64,000 nt of DNA from Streptomyces pyxinae (GTDB lineage Bacteria; Actinomycetota; Actinomycetes; Streptomycetales; Streptomycetaceae): contig NZ_JANUGQ010000008.1 in assembly GCF_024756275.1 (NCBI RefSeq), forward strand, positions 186,001-250,000, in the 5' to 3' direction. The notes beneath the pieces were generated by a model. It searched no databases. It was given only the letters and a program-made list of their open reading frames with translations, and was not told where the DNA came from. Positions 48,726 to 56,292 of this stretch are shown here, piece after piece (the stretch's first letter is position 1; each line of letters begins with the position of its first letter). Position numbers and translations under genes: made by a program.

Positions 48726-49211
48726 TTACTCGACCGACGGTGCCATGTCCGTGCCGGACGGAACAGTGTCCGCAAGGACACCATGCGGGTACAGCTCCTG
48801 CTTTCGGCAGGTCGCTATGACGGCCGCTTCCGCCCGGGAGGATATTTCCAACTTGCCGAAAATGCTGGTGACATGCTTTTTGACCGTCCGTTCGGTCACA
48901 CAACAGCGGTCGGCGATCCCGATGTTCGGCAGACAGTCGCCCAGCGCGACCAGGATTTCGCGCTCCCGATCGGTGAGCAGTGACAGATCCGCCGCGTGCA
49001 CCCAGCGCGGTACGTCGAACGGTACGCAGCAGTCGCCGTCCCCGTCCTGCCCGTGCGTGGCACCGCTGCCCGGTGCGCCCGATGGTCGTCCCACTGTGCT
49101 CTCCCCCGTGACGACGGCGGCCCCCGGTGGCACGGCCGGCGCCGGGCACGTCCTGTCTCCCGGTGCCGAACGCGCTCCGGTGGGCCGGTCAGCGCCGCTG
49201 GTCGCGGCCAT
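48726..49211 (-). CDS. LuxR-type HTH transcriptional regulator
   Basis: This protein has 161 residues. Residues 1-70 are Gly/Pro/Ala-rich and disordered, without a receiver or sensor domain. Residues 75-140 are a LuxR/GerE DNA-binding domain: LSLLTDREREILVALGDCLPN, then IGIADRCCVTERTVKKHVTSIFGKLEISSRAEAAVIA. A 30-residue tail follows. Several cysteines (LPNIGIADRCC, ATCRK) are unusual for this fold. The ATG at 49211 is the first plausible start, and the N-terminus could be shorter. Its stop is 30 bp before the 88-aa peptide gene, so it probably regulates and shares a transcript with that cluster. Confidence 0.82.
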   Translation of the reverse strand: MAATSGADRPTGARSAPGDRTCPAPAVPPGAAVVTGESTVGRPSGAPGSGATHGQDGDGDCCVPFDVPRWVHAADLSLLTDREREILVALGDCLPNIGIADRCCVTERTVKKHVTSIFGKLEISSRAEAAVIATCRKQELYPHGVLADTVPSGTDMAPSVE

Positions 49212-49596
49212 CTCACGGTAGTGGCGGGCAAATCCGGGAAGTGAGATTTCACGGTGAATGGCGCCAATGCGCCGCTGTGGAGGCCCCCGGCCCGACCCCC
49301 GGCCGCCCGGGGGTGGCGCCGGAGCGCACCTGACCTGCCGATGCGGTCCAACTCCCTTTCCCTAATGGCATATGCGCCACTGGCCAAAAGGCGCCGCCTC
49401 CACCCGTACGCCCCGTCACCTTCGCCGCCCCCGCCGCCCGTGCTTCCGGTGGGGCGCCGCAGGACCGGCGGCAAGACCGGCCGTGCGGGGGACGGCCCGC
49501 TCACCAGTGCCCCGCTCACCGCCCTTCGGCCGTACCGCCCGGATCCCTACCCTCACCGGCGACAGCCGGCACCCGGAGAGAAGGAGCGGTGCGCGT
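49212..49596. promoter_or_regulatory. Divergent intergenic region
   Basis: This 385-bp gap lies between the LuxR-type gene and a plus-strand gene. The piece near 49345-49395 (tccctttccctaatggcatatgcgcc) is less GC-rich and is a candidate promoter for the LuxR-type gene cluster. The remainder is GC-rich. No gene is supported. Confidence 0.4.
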
Positions 49597-49908
49597 ATGA
49601 CGGAAGCGTCGGAACCGACCTGGCGCGCTCATGTGGATGGCCGCCTGACGGAGATTCCCGAGACCATCGAGGGGGTACGCACCGCTCTCGCCCCGAAGCC
49701 CGAACGCCTGGCGGAGTTCGAGGCGGAACTGCCCCGTACCCCGGCCCCCGAACTGCCCGCGCTGGTCGCCGCGTACGCGCTCCCACGACGAGCCTGGGAC
49801 GCGATCGACGCACGGATCGAACGGCTCCGCGCGGGAGACTTCTCCGGCTGCGCGCCGCTGGAAGAGCTGGACGGCTCCGGCGGAGCCGTCACCGCCGCCC
49901 GGCGCTGA
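49597..49908 (+). CDS. Small hypothetical protein (DUF6247-like)
   Basis: This 103-residue helical protein contains IPETIEGVRTALAPKPERLAEFEAEL and LVAAYALPRRAWDAIDARIERLRAGD, then a short acidic stretch and a Ser/Gly end. The helical pattern is like a group of actinobacterial proteins found beside toxin-antitoxin-type genes (DUF6247), but I am not certain. The ATG at 49597 follows gagagaaggag at good spacing. A hairpin at 49962-49994 ends it. Confidence 0.65.
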   Translation: MTEASEPTWRAHVDGRLTEIPETIEGVRTALAPKPERLAEFEAELPRTPAPELPALVAAYALPRRAWDAIDARIERLRAGDFSGCAPLEELDGSGGAVTAARR

Positions 49909-49961
49909 CACCGGCGACACCGCCGGCCGCCCCCACCCGTGGCGACCGGTGCACCCCCATC

Positions 49962-49994
49962 GGGCCCCGTTCCTCTCCGCGAGGGACGGGGCCC
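49962..49994 (+). terminator. Terminator hairpin
   Basis: gggccccgt (49962-49970) and acggggccc (49986-49994) form a 9-bp stem after the small gene at 49597-49908. The remaining gap to 50301 is the leader of the serine protease and shows no gene. Confidence 0.65.
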
Positions 49995-50301
49995 GCCGCT
50001 GTTCCCTGCTACCCGGCTCGGCACATTGGTACGGACCTTCTGACCAGCCACTTCGGGCTGGAGTTATGGGCAGTTGGCAGTAGTGGCGGGCTCCCGGAGC
50101 CTCCCATACTCGGATGGACGGCGGATTGACGGGTCACGAACACGGCGCTGTGGGGTCGTGGCCAGTTCCTCCCCACCCGCTGTCGTACGGCCGCTCCCGG
50201 CGGCGGACGCCAGGGGATCCGCCGCCCGGGGCGCGCCGCGCCCACCCGCAGCCACCCATCCCCCCATTACCCCTGCCCCCCCATGGAGAAGGAACCGCAC
50301 C

Positions 50302-51099
50302 ATGCCTCTCTCGCGTTTCTCGCGCTCATTCCTCGCCTCCGGGTTCGCCCTCGGACTGGCGGCCGGCGCCTCGGCCCTCGGCGGTGCCGCGACCGCCACC
50401 GCCGCCCCGGCACCCATCGTCGGCGGCAGCCAGGCCGGCCAGACGTACTCGTTCATGGGATCGATGCAGGTCAACGGCCGTCACCACTGCGGTGCCTCGC
50501 TGATCGCGCCCGGCTGGATGGTCACCGCCAAGCACTGTACGTTCGGCCAGGGCGGCGGCCCGGTGCAGCCGTCCTCGATACGGGTGCGCATCGGCTCCAA
50601 CGACCACCAGAGCGGTGGCACCGTGGCCGGTGTCTCGCAGATCATCCGGTCCTCCAACAGCCAGACCCTGGACGGCCAGGACATCGCCCTGCTCAAGCTC
50701 AGCCAGGAGGTCTCCAACACCCCGGTGGCGATCGCCTCCGGCACCCCCCGCGAGAACACGCCCATCAAGCTCCTCGGCTGGGGCCAGACCTGCCCCCAGG
50801 CCGGTTGCTCCCAGTCCCCGCCGCGCTACCTCAAGCAGCTCGACACCAAGGTCACCTCCAGCCGGTCCTGCCCGCAGATGTCCCAGCGTGAGCTGTGCAT
50901 CAACGGCACCCGCTCCAGCACCGCCTGCTACGGCGACTCCGGCGGCCCCGCGCTGATCGGGGAGGGCGGCCGTCTGGAACTCGCCGGTGCCACCAGCCGC
51001 GCGGGTGTCGACACGCAGACCTGCGGCGACGGCGGCACCATCTACACCGATGTGGCCTCCTGGCGCTCCTGGATCCAGCAGTACACCGGGGCCAACTGA
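50302..51099 (+). CDS. Secreted trypsin-like serine protease (S1 family)
   Basis: This protein has 265 residues. The signal peptide covers residues 1-34 (FSRSFLASGFALGLAAGASALGG, ending ATATAAPAP). The mature N-terminus is IVGGSQAG, the trypsin-type activation start. The catalytic triad is His in VTAKHC, Asp in LDGQDIALLKL and Ser in CYGDSGGPAL. The S1 pocket position six residues before the catalytic Ser (SSTACYGDSGG) is not the Asp of true trypsin, so specificity may differ. Six cysteines probably form disulfides. Only a very short propeptide is visible. The ATG at 50302 follows gagaagga. Tandem terminators end it. Confidence 0.92.
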   Translation: MPLSRFSRSFLASGFALGLAAGASALGGAATATAAPAPIVGGSQAGQTYSFMGSMQVNGRHHCGASLIAPGWMVTAKHCTFGQGGGPVQPSSIRVRIGSNDHQSGGTVAGVSQIIRSSNSQTLDGQDIALLKLSQEVSNTPVAIASGTPRENTPIKLLGWGQTCPQAGCSQSPPRYLKQLDTKVTSSRSCPQMSQRELCINGTRSSTACYGDSGGPALIGEGGRLELAGATSRAGVDTQTCGDGGTIYTDVASWRSWIQQYTGAN

Positions 51100-51193
51100 A
51101 CGCGTCCGGAGGCTCCGGCGGTCGGCCCCGGGTCCGGACCGGAGGGGGCTCCGAGGACCCCTGAGGGGCCCGTACGGGACCTCCGGACGTAAA

Positions 51194-51260
51194 GGAGCCG
51201 CCGGGTGCCGGCCCCGGCGGCTCCCGTGGCCGGGCCGGTATGCCGCACCGGCCCGGCCAC
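51194..51260 (+). terminator. Two consecutive terminator hairpins
   Basis: First hairpin: ggagccgccggg (51194-51205) with ccccggcggctcc (51212-51224). Second hairpin: gtggccgggccggt (51226-51239) with accggcccggccac (51247-51260), perfect over 14 bp. They lie between the serine protease and the LysR gene. Confidence 0.75.
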
Positions 51261-51324
51261 GGACTTTCCGGCATACGGACGAGCGTGGCCATGACATGAG
51301 CCTCGGGACTACGCTCGCACGGCC

Positions 51325-52230
51325 ATGGAGCTGAAACTGCGCCATCTGCGGATGCTGCTGGCCATCGCCGAGATGGGCAGCATGAAACGGGCCGCCGCCG
51401 CGATGATGCTCGCGCCGTCCACCCTGTCCGCCCAACTCAAGGCGGTCGAGGGGGAGGTCGGCGGTCCTGTCTTCCACCGGACGCCCCGGGGTGCCGTCCC
51501 CACCGAGGCCGGGCGGCTGGTCCTCGCCCACGCCCGGGAGGCCCTGGCCAGCGCCGACCGCATTCAGGCGTGGCGCACTCCGCCGAACGGACCCGGCACC
51601 GGCGGACCGGTCACCATCGGCTGCTGCCCCGGCCCGATCCCCGGCCACCTCGCCCCGCTGCTGCCAGGCTCGCTGCCCCACCCCGTGGAGCTGACCCTGT
51701 ACGGCGGCCCCGGCGAGGTCCTGGCGGCGGTCACCGCCCGTACGGCCGACGCCGGCTTCGTCATGGACGTGGCGGGCTTCGGCGCCCCCGCGCCCGAGCA
51801 CGTCGCCCTCACCCTGGTCGGCACGGAGCCGGTCGTGGTGGTGCTGCCCGCCGCCCACCCGCTCGCCGCCCGGTCCCGGATCGACCTTCCGGACCTGGCC
51901 GCCGAGAACTGGCTGCTGCTCCCGGAGGACCCGGGCGCCGACGACGCCGGCGCGCTCGTCGCGGTCTGCGCGGCGGCCGGGTTCGTCCCCCGGGTGCGGC
52001 ACCGCCTCGCGGACTTCGGCGCCCTCATCGACCTGGTGGCCCGGGGCCAGGGCGTGGCCGTCGGCCAGGGTTCCGCCCGTCCCCGCGAGGGCGTCGTCAT
52101 GCGGCCCCTGACCGGCGACCCCCTGCGCGTACGTCACCTGCTCGCCCTCCACGAGCACTCGCCCCTCGCGAACTCCCGCGCCCTCCTGCTGAACCTGGCC
52201 GCCGAGGCCCTCCCGGCCGCCCACGACTGA
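51325..52230 (+). CDS. LysR-family transcriptional regulator
   Basis: This 301-residue protein has an N-terminal winged helix-turn-helix (MELKLRHLRMLLAIAEMG, MKRAAAAMMLAPSTLSAQLKAVE, PRGAVPTEAGRLVLAHARE). The C-terminal part is a periplasmic-binding-protein-like effector domain (about 90-295). The recognition helix is unusual (MKRAAAAMMLAPSTLSAQL where family members have AAxxLxxSQPALS). The ATG at 51325 is close to the end of the upstream terminators. Its target and effector are unknown; the preceding protease gene is a possible target only by proximity. Confidence 0.88.
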   Translation: MELKLRHLRMLLAIAEMGSMKRAAAAMMLAPSTLSAQLKAVEGEVGGPVFHRTPRGAVPTEAGRLVLAHAREALASADRIQAWRTPPNGPGTGGPVTIGCCPGPIPGHLAPLLPGSLPHPVELTLYGGPGEVLAAVTARTADAGFVMDVAGFGAPAPEHVALTLVGTEPVVVVLPAAHPLAARSRIDLPDLAAENWLLLPEDPGADDAGALVAVCAAAGFVPRVRHRLADFGALIDLVARGQGVAVGQGSARPREGVVMRPLTGDPLRVRHLLALHEHSPLANSRALLLNLAAEALPAAHD

Positions 52231-52262
52231 GCCCCCGGCCCGGAATACGGACCAGGGGCTCA
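52228..52262. terminator. Hairpin between converging LysR and DUF397 genes
   Basis: tgagcccc (52228-52235, including the LysR stop) pairs with ggggctca (52255-52262). The 8-bp stem has a 19-base loop and lies just before the stop of the converging DUF397 gene. Confidence 0.55.
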
Positions 52263-52272
52263 CGTTGCCGGG

Positions 52273-52455
52273 CTACGCCTCGCCCCGGAGGCCGGCCCGG
52301 AAGGCGTCCCATGAAGCGGGCGCCATCCGAATGACCGGCCCGGCGGGCCGCTTGCTGTCCCGTACGGCGACGGCGTCGGGGACGTTGAGGGCGACTTCGA
52401 CGCACTCGCCGTTGCCCATGGTGTAAGTCGACTTCACGAACTCGAACGGCGGCAT
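52273..52455 (-). CDS. DUF397 domain protein
   Basis: This 60-residue protein matches the DUF397 pattern: FVKSTYTMGNGECVEVALNV, AVRDSKRPAGPVIRMAPASWDAFRAGL. In streptomycetes these small proteins stand next to DUF5753 XRE regulators and in some cases form toxin-antitoxin-like or regulatory pairs with them. Its ATG lies 3 bp after the stop of the XRE gene, so they are coupled. It is also found close to HATPase genes, as here. Confidence 0.92.
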   Translation of the reverse strand: MPPFEFVKSTYTMGNGECVEVALNVPDAVAVRDSKRPAGPVIRMAPASWDAFRAGLRGEA

Positions 52456-52458
52456 GCT

Positions 52459-53340
52459 TTACAGCTCCCTGCGGATTTCCTTGATCAGAGCGATCGAGTC
52501 CTGCGGCACGAGCCCGTTACGGACAATGCGGTCGAACGTTCTGTCATGCCTCAGGGCGTCGGCCTGGCTCTCCAACCACAGGATAGACGACGTGGTTTCC
52601 GCATAGACCACGTCCATCGCGCCTGCGTCAGCGAAGGTCACGATGCTGAAAGTGCTGGACAGGCCGGGGTGCGAGCCCGCGAGAAACGGCACCACCTGGA
52701 GCTTGACGTTTGGCAACTCGGAGACATCGACCAGGTGCGTGAGCTGCTCGCGCATCACCTCGCGGCCTCCCACGAGCTGCCGCAGCGCCCCTTCGCCCAC
52801 AACGGCCCAAAGTTCTAAGGGCGCACTGTCGGACAGGCGCCCTTGGCGCGCCATCTTTGCCGCGACGAACCTTTCGATCTCTTCAGGGTCTTCCCAGTAG
52901 GCGTTGCCTACCGCCAATGCGTGCGCGTAGGCCGGTGTCTGCAACAGACCCGGCACCATGGAGCCCTGCCAGGTCCGAACACCTCTCGCGATGTCCTCCA
53001 GCGCCACATACTCGATCAACGAGCCCAGCTCGGGGTACTGGTTCCACCATCCCTTCGCCTTGCGGCGGCCTCGATCCGTCTTGGCCAGCTCCAGGAGTCG
53101 GCTTATGGCCTCCTCGTCGTGCTCCCCGTAGAGATGGCACAGCGCACGCACGTCCGGGTCGCGCATGGGTACAAGTCCACGCTCCATCTTGGCGACCTTG
53201 GCCACCGATGCGGTGAGCGCCTCCGCCGCAGCCGCCTGGCGCAGGCCGCAAGCCTCCCGCATCCGCAGCAGTTCGCCGCCCAGGCGACGGCCGAGCACGG
53301 TCGATACGGATACTCCGCGATCGGGATTCGTTCCAGCCAT
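52459..53340 (-). CDS. XRE-family regulator with DUF5753 domain
   Basis: This protein has 293 residues. The N-terminal helix-turn-helix (about 15-75) reads LGGELLRMREACGLRQAAAAEAL, then SVAKVAKMERGLVPMRDPDVRAL. The DUF5753 domain follows (about 95-285): YVALEDIARGVRTWQGSMVPGLLQTPAYAHAL, LWAVVGEGALRQLVGGREVM, LQVVPFLAGSHPGL, DVVYAETTSS. Such regulators with DUF397 partners affect development and antibiotic synthesis in some species. Codon use is less GC-biased than in the neighbours. It is divergent from the HATPase gene, with a 227-bp shared control region. Confidence 0.93.
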   Translation of the reverse strand: MAGTNPDRGVSVSTVLGRRLGGELLRMREACGLRQAAAAEALTASVAKVAKMERGLVPMRDPDVRALCHLYGEHDEEAISRLLELAKTDRGRRKAKGWWNQYPELGSLIEYVALEDIARGVRTWQGSMVPGLLQTPAYAHALAVGNAYWEDPEEIERFVAAKMARQGRLSDSAPLELWAVVGEGALRQLVGGREVMREQLTHLVDVSELPNVKLQVVPFLAGSHPGLSSTFSIVTFADAGAMDVVYAETTSSILWLESQADALRHDRTFDRIVRNGLVPQDSIALIKEIRREL

Positions 53341-53567
53341 CTGCTCCTACCTTCTGACGGGCCGTCACAGTCTCGCGGGGAACCGGTTCCACCCACAACT
53401 CCAGTTCGAGAGAATTCTATGCCCGCGTGACTTGATGCACATTGATTTGGCCCGCTACCTTCGGTACGCAGCCGCTCGCTGAGCGGAGCCGAGAGGCGGA
53501 AGTGCACCGCTGCGCGCTGCGCGGACGCGGCATGCCACCGCCCGATACGCCCACTGGAGGTGTGTTC

Positions 53568-53963
53568 ATGGCCGTTGGTGCTCTGACCGACTCGATGTCC
53601 TACGTCCCGAGCAAGCGGAACGTGTCCCTGGCCCGTCGTCGTGTGGCGCGGCTGCTGGCGGACTGGGGCAGTCCCGAACTGGCCGGGGACGCGGCCCTCC
53701 TGGCAGGGGAACTCGCCGCCAACGCGCTGCTGCACGGCGGGGTCCCGGACCGGTTGTTCCGGGTGGAACTCCGGCTGGAGGACAAGACGTTGCGGATCGC
53801 CGTCACGGACCCGCGCGGCGAGCTGCTGCCGCGGCAGCGCGAGGCGGGGGATGAGGAGCAGCACGGACGGGGGCTCGCCATCGTCGCCGCCCTCGCCACG
53901 CGCTGGGGCGTGGACCCGCTCGTGGTCGGCAAGACGGTGTGGGCGGAGCTGGAGCTGTGCTGA
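53568..53963 (+). CDS. HATPase_c anti-sigma/ATP-binding regulatory protein
   Basis: This 131-residue GHKL ATPase domain is of the SpoIIAB/RsbW-like class. The N-box reads ALLAGELAANALLHGG, the G1 region ELRLEDKTLRIAVTDPRGELLP, and the G2 loop GRGLAIVAALATRWGV. Such proteins bind partner sigma factors or anti-sigma antagonists, and many in Streptomyces stand beside XRE/DUF397 pairs, as here. The ATG at 53568 follows actggaggtgtgttc. The stop overlaps the next gene by 7 bp. Confidence 0.88.
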   Translation: MAVGALTDSMSYVPSKRNVSLARRRVARLLADWGSPELAGDAALLAGELAANALLHGGVPDRLFRVELRLEDKTLRIAVTDPRGELLPRQREAGDEEQHGRGLAIVAALATRWGVDPLVVGKTVWAELELC

Positions 53964-54337
53964 GGTTCAAGCGGGCGAGGCCGCCGCTCACCGAGGAGCA
54001 GCGGAACGTGCGGCGCAACCTGGAGCGGCTCCTCAACCCGCCCCGCCCCAGCGTGCGCGAACGGCTCATGCGGCCCGTCCGGTGGGCCGAAGACCTCTGG
54101 TGCCGCCATGTCTCCCAGCGCCAGCTCCACCAGGCGCTGGACGCCGCGCGGGCCCGGGTGGAAGCCGCCATGCCTCCGGAATGGAGGTCGCCGGAACAAG
54201 CGCGCCGGCGTCTCGCTCGTCTCCGGGCCCAAGCCCCCAGGGACGTACGCCGGGAGCTGATCCGGCGGGCAGTTGCCGAGGCCGGCAGGCGTACGGACCA
54301 CCAGCGTTCGGCCCCCGACGATCCCGGGAGCCGGTAG
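53957..54337 (+). CDS. Small basic hypothetical protein
   Basis: This protein of about 126 residues is strongly basic and helical (RARPPLTEEQRNVRRNLERLL, RRLARLRAQAPRDVRRELIRRAVAEAG). No family is recognised. The GTG at 53957 overlaps the HATPase stop, and an earlier GTG at 53939 would also be in frame. Its coupling to the HATPase gene suggests a joint function. Confidence 0.6.
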   Translation: MLRFKRARPPLTEEQRNVRRNLERLLNPPRPSVRERLMRPVRWAEDLWCRHVSQRQLHQALDAARARVEAAMPPEWRSPEQARRRLARLRAQAPRDVRRELIRRAVAEAGRRTDHQRSAPDDPGSR

Positions 54338-54677
54338 GACGCTTCCCCGTCCTGACCCCTGGGACCTGGCGGATCGGGCTGCGCCGGGGTGACGTGGATC
54401 CGAGACAGGTGCCTGGGGCGCATGGTGAGGTGCAACCGCGCACGGAGGGGGCGCATTCGCCGCCAAAGCGTGCGCCGGGGCATCGGCCGCGCCAAGTCAA
54501 TGCCTCATCAAGGGGCTCGTGGGCTCTCCCGGCGGGTTGTTGTCCGTGGCCGGGACGAGTTTGTTAGGAGATGCAGCCCACCGCCGGCGCGACTCCACAC
54601 GGGGGTGAGTCGCCCGATGCGTCCATGAGAGGCCGGCCGTTCGTGTCGAACGCCTGATCTGCCCGAGGGAGCTCACC
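54338..54677 (+). promoter_or_regulatory. Leader region of the cyclodipeptide cluster
   Basis: This 340-bp gap contains no gene I can support. The piece 54490-54580 (cgccaagtcaatgcctcatcaagg, ttgttaggagatg) is less GC-rich and is the likely promoter of the methyltransferase-CDPS-P450-MFS operon. gagggagctcacc before 54678 is the ribosome binding site of the methyltransferase. Confidence 0.4.
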
Positions 54678-55463
54678 ATGGAGAGTCAGTTCGACGCGGC
54701 GGTGGCGGCGTACGAGGCCAGCATGGCGGAAATGCCGTTCCGTGAGCACATCGAGGCCCACAGCTTCCTGCGAACCGTGGGTGAGGTCGGTGGCCTGTCG
54801 GTTCTCGACCTGGGCTGCGGCAGCGGGACGTACGTGCGGCGGCTGCGCTCCCTGGGTGCGGCGAGGGTGGCCGGTGTGGACGAGTCCGGAGAGATGATCG
54901 CTCACGCGCGGCGGCGGGAAGAGCGCGAAGGGCTCGGGGTGTCCTACGCGGTGGGCAATGCCGCCGGGGAACTGCCGGAGTTGGACGGCCAGTTCGACGT
55001 GGTCACCGCCGTGTACGTACTGCCGTACGCGCCGACGAGGGACGCGCTCGCAGGGATGTGCGCGACGGCGCGGCGGGCACTGCGCCCGGAGGGCGGCCGG
55101 TTCGTGGCCGCCACCCTCAACCCCGACTTCGCCGAGGACCCCGGCTGGTACCGGCCCTACGGCATGCGGTTGACCGCGCCCACACCGCGTGGGGAAGGCG
55201 GCACCGGTCACCTGACGGCCTGGATCGGCCGTGAGGTGCTCGACGTGGACTTCTTCATCTGGTCCGTCGCGGCACACGAACAGGCCCTGCGCCGAGCCGG
55301 CTTCACCCACGTCTCATGGACCCGGCCCGAGGTCTCCGAGGAAGGGACCGGGCTGCACGGCGCCGAGTTCTGGCGCGCCTACCTGGCCTGCCCGCACGCG
55401 CTCGTCCTCGATGCCGTGGCCGGCCCGCCCCCGGGCGCCGGCGCGGCCGACCGGAGGAGATAG
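54678..55463 (+). CDS. SAM-dependent methyltransferase of the cyclodipeptide cluster
   Basis: This 261-residue class I methyltransferase has SAM-binding motif I VLDLGCGSGTYVRRL (about 41-55), then VAGVDESGEMIAHAR (motif II acidic residue), VSYAVGNAAGELP and DVVTAVYVLPYAPTRDALAGMC. A C-terminal substrate part (about 150-250) carries HLTAWIGREVLDVDFFIW. The ATG at 54678 has a clear gaggg site. It heads a plus-strand row with a cyclodipeptide synthase, a P450 and an MFS exporter. By analogy with other CDPS pathways it probably N-, O- or C-methylates the diketopiperazine or its oxidised form. Which atom cannot be told. Confidence 0.88.
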   Translation: MESQFDAAVAAYEASMAEMPFREHIEAHSFLRTVGEVGGLSVLDLGCGSGTYVRRLRSLGAARVAGVDESGEMIAHARRREEREGLGVSYAVGNAAGELPELDGQFDVVTAVYVLPYAPTRDALAGMCATARRALRPEGGRFVAATLNPDFAEDPGWYRPYGMRLTAPTPRGEGGTGHLTAWIGREVLDVDFFIWSVAAHEQALRRAGFTHVSWTRPEVSEEGTGLHGAEFWRAYLACPHALVLDAVAGPPPGAGAADRRR

Positions 55464-55566
55464 GGCACGTCCCCGTCCGTCCCCCGCCGCGTCCCACGAC
55501 CTCACTCCGCCCAACGGCACGAGACGACGATCCCCACGCCCGCGCACTCGTCGGAAGGTGCACCTC

Positions 55567-56292
55567 ATGACGTCACGTTTCCTGGTCCGGCACTGTTCAC
55601 CGGAGAGCGCCATTCTGGTGGAGCGGGCCGAGTCCGTGGTCCTGGGCCTGTCCCCGTGGAACGGCTACTACAGACCCCGCGCCATCGAGGCCCTGATCGA
55701 CTGGGCCTGCTCGGTCTTCCGCCGGGTGGACGTCTTCGTCCCCGGCTACGAGGCCGCCCACACCCTCACCGCGGCGGGGTTCACCGCGCCGGAAGCGGTG
55801 CACCGCACCCGCAGGGCACTGAGCCAGTTGCGCACTCCCGCGCGCCGGGCCCTGGAGCGAGCCGGTGTCGACGGCCCGGACCGGCATCTGCACACCTGGA
55901 CCCAACTGGCCGGGCGTCCGCAGTACGCCGCCTCCCGGGCCCGCGCCGAGCACGCCTACCGGACGGATCCGGCGGTACGCCGGGTCTGCCGGGCCACCGC
56001 TCGGGCCGCGGTGCGGCATGCCGCCGGGACCGAGCCCAGCGAGGCACAGATCGACCGGGCCGTCAGCTACACGATCGCCGAACTTCCCCTGGTCGTCGAC
56101 GGACCCGCGGTGTTCGGGACCACGACCTCGCTCTTCGTCTACCACCGTCCGATGGACCTCCTCGAACCCCTGATCACCGGCGAGGCCCGTGGTCTGCGGC
56201 CGGCTCCGGGACAGGGCTACGCGGTGGTGACCCCCGCCGGAACCGATCAGGAAGGCTTCCCCCATGACCGCCGCCAAGACCGCGACCGCTGA
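55567..56292 (+). CDS. tRNA-dependent cyclodipeptide synthase
   Basis: This 241-residue protein resembles AlbC. It would condense two aminoacyl-tRNAs into a cyclodipeptide through an aminoacyl-enzyme. The catalytic Ser is Ser29 in VVLGLSPWNGYY, with Asn32 three residues on. Tyr168 and Glu172 are in YTIAELPLV, and Tyr192-His193 in LFVYHRPMDLL. This Asn/Tyr-His set marks the NYH subfamily. Basic helix residues (VHRTRRALSQLRTPARRAL, 78-95) fit the tRNA-binding patch. The ATG at 55567 is chosen because the family begins just before HCSPESAIL. Its last 29 bp overlap the P450 start, so the two are coupled. The product identity cannot be read by eye. Confidence 0.93.
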   Translation: MTSRFLVRHCSPESAILVERAESVVLGLSPWNGYYRPRAIEALIDWACSVFRRVDVFVPGYEAAHTLTAAGFTAPEAVHRTRRALSQLRTPARRALERAGVDGPDRHLHTWTQLAGRPQYAASRARAEHAYRTDPAVRRVCRATARAAVRHAAGTEPSEAQIDRAVSYTIAELPLVVDGPAVFGTTTSLFVYHRPMDLLEPLITGEARGLRPAPGQGYAVVTPAGTDQEGFPHDRRQDRDR

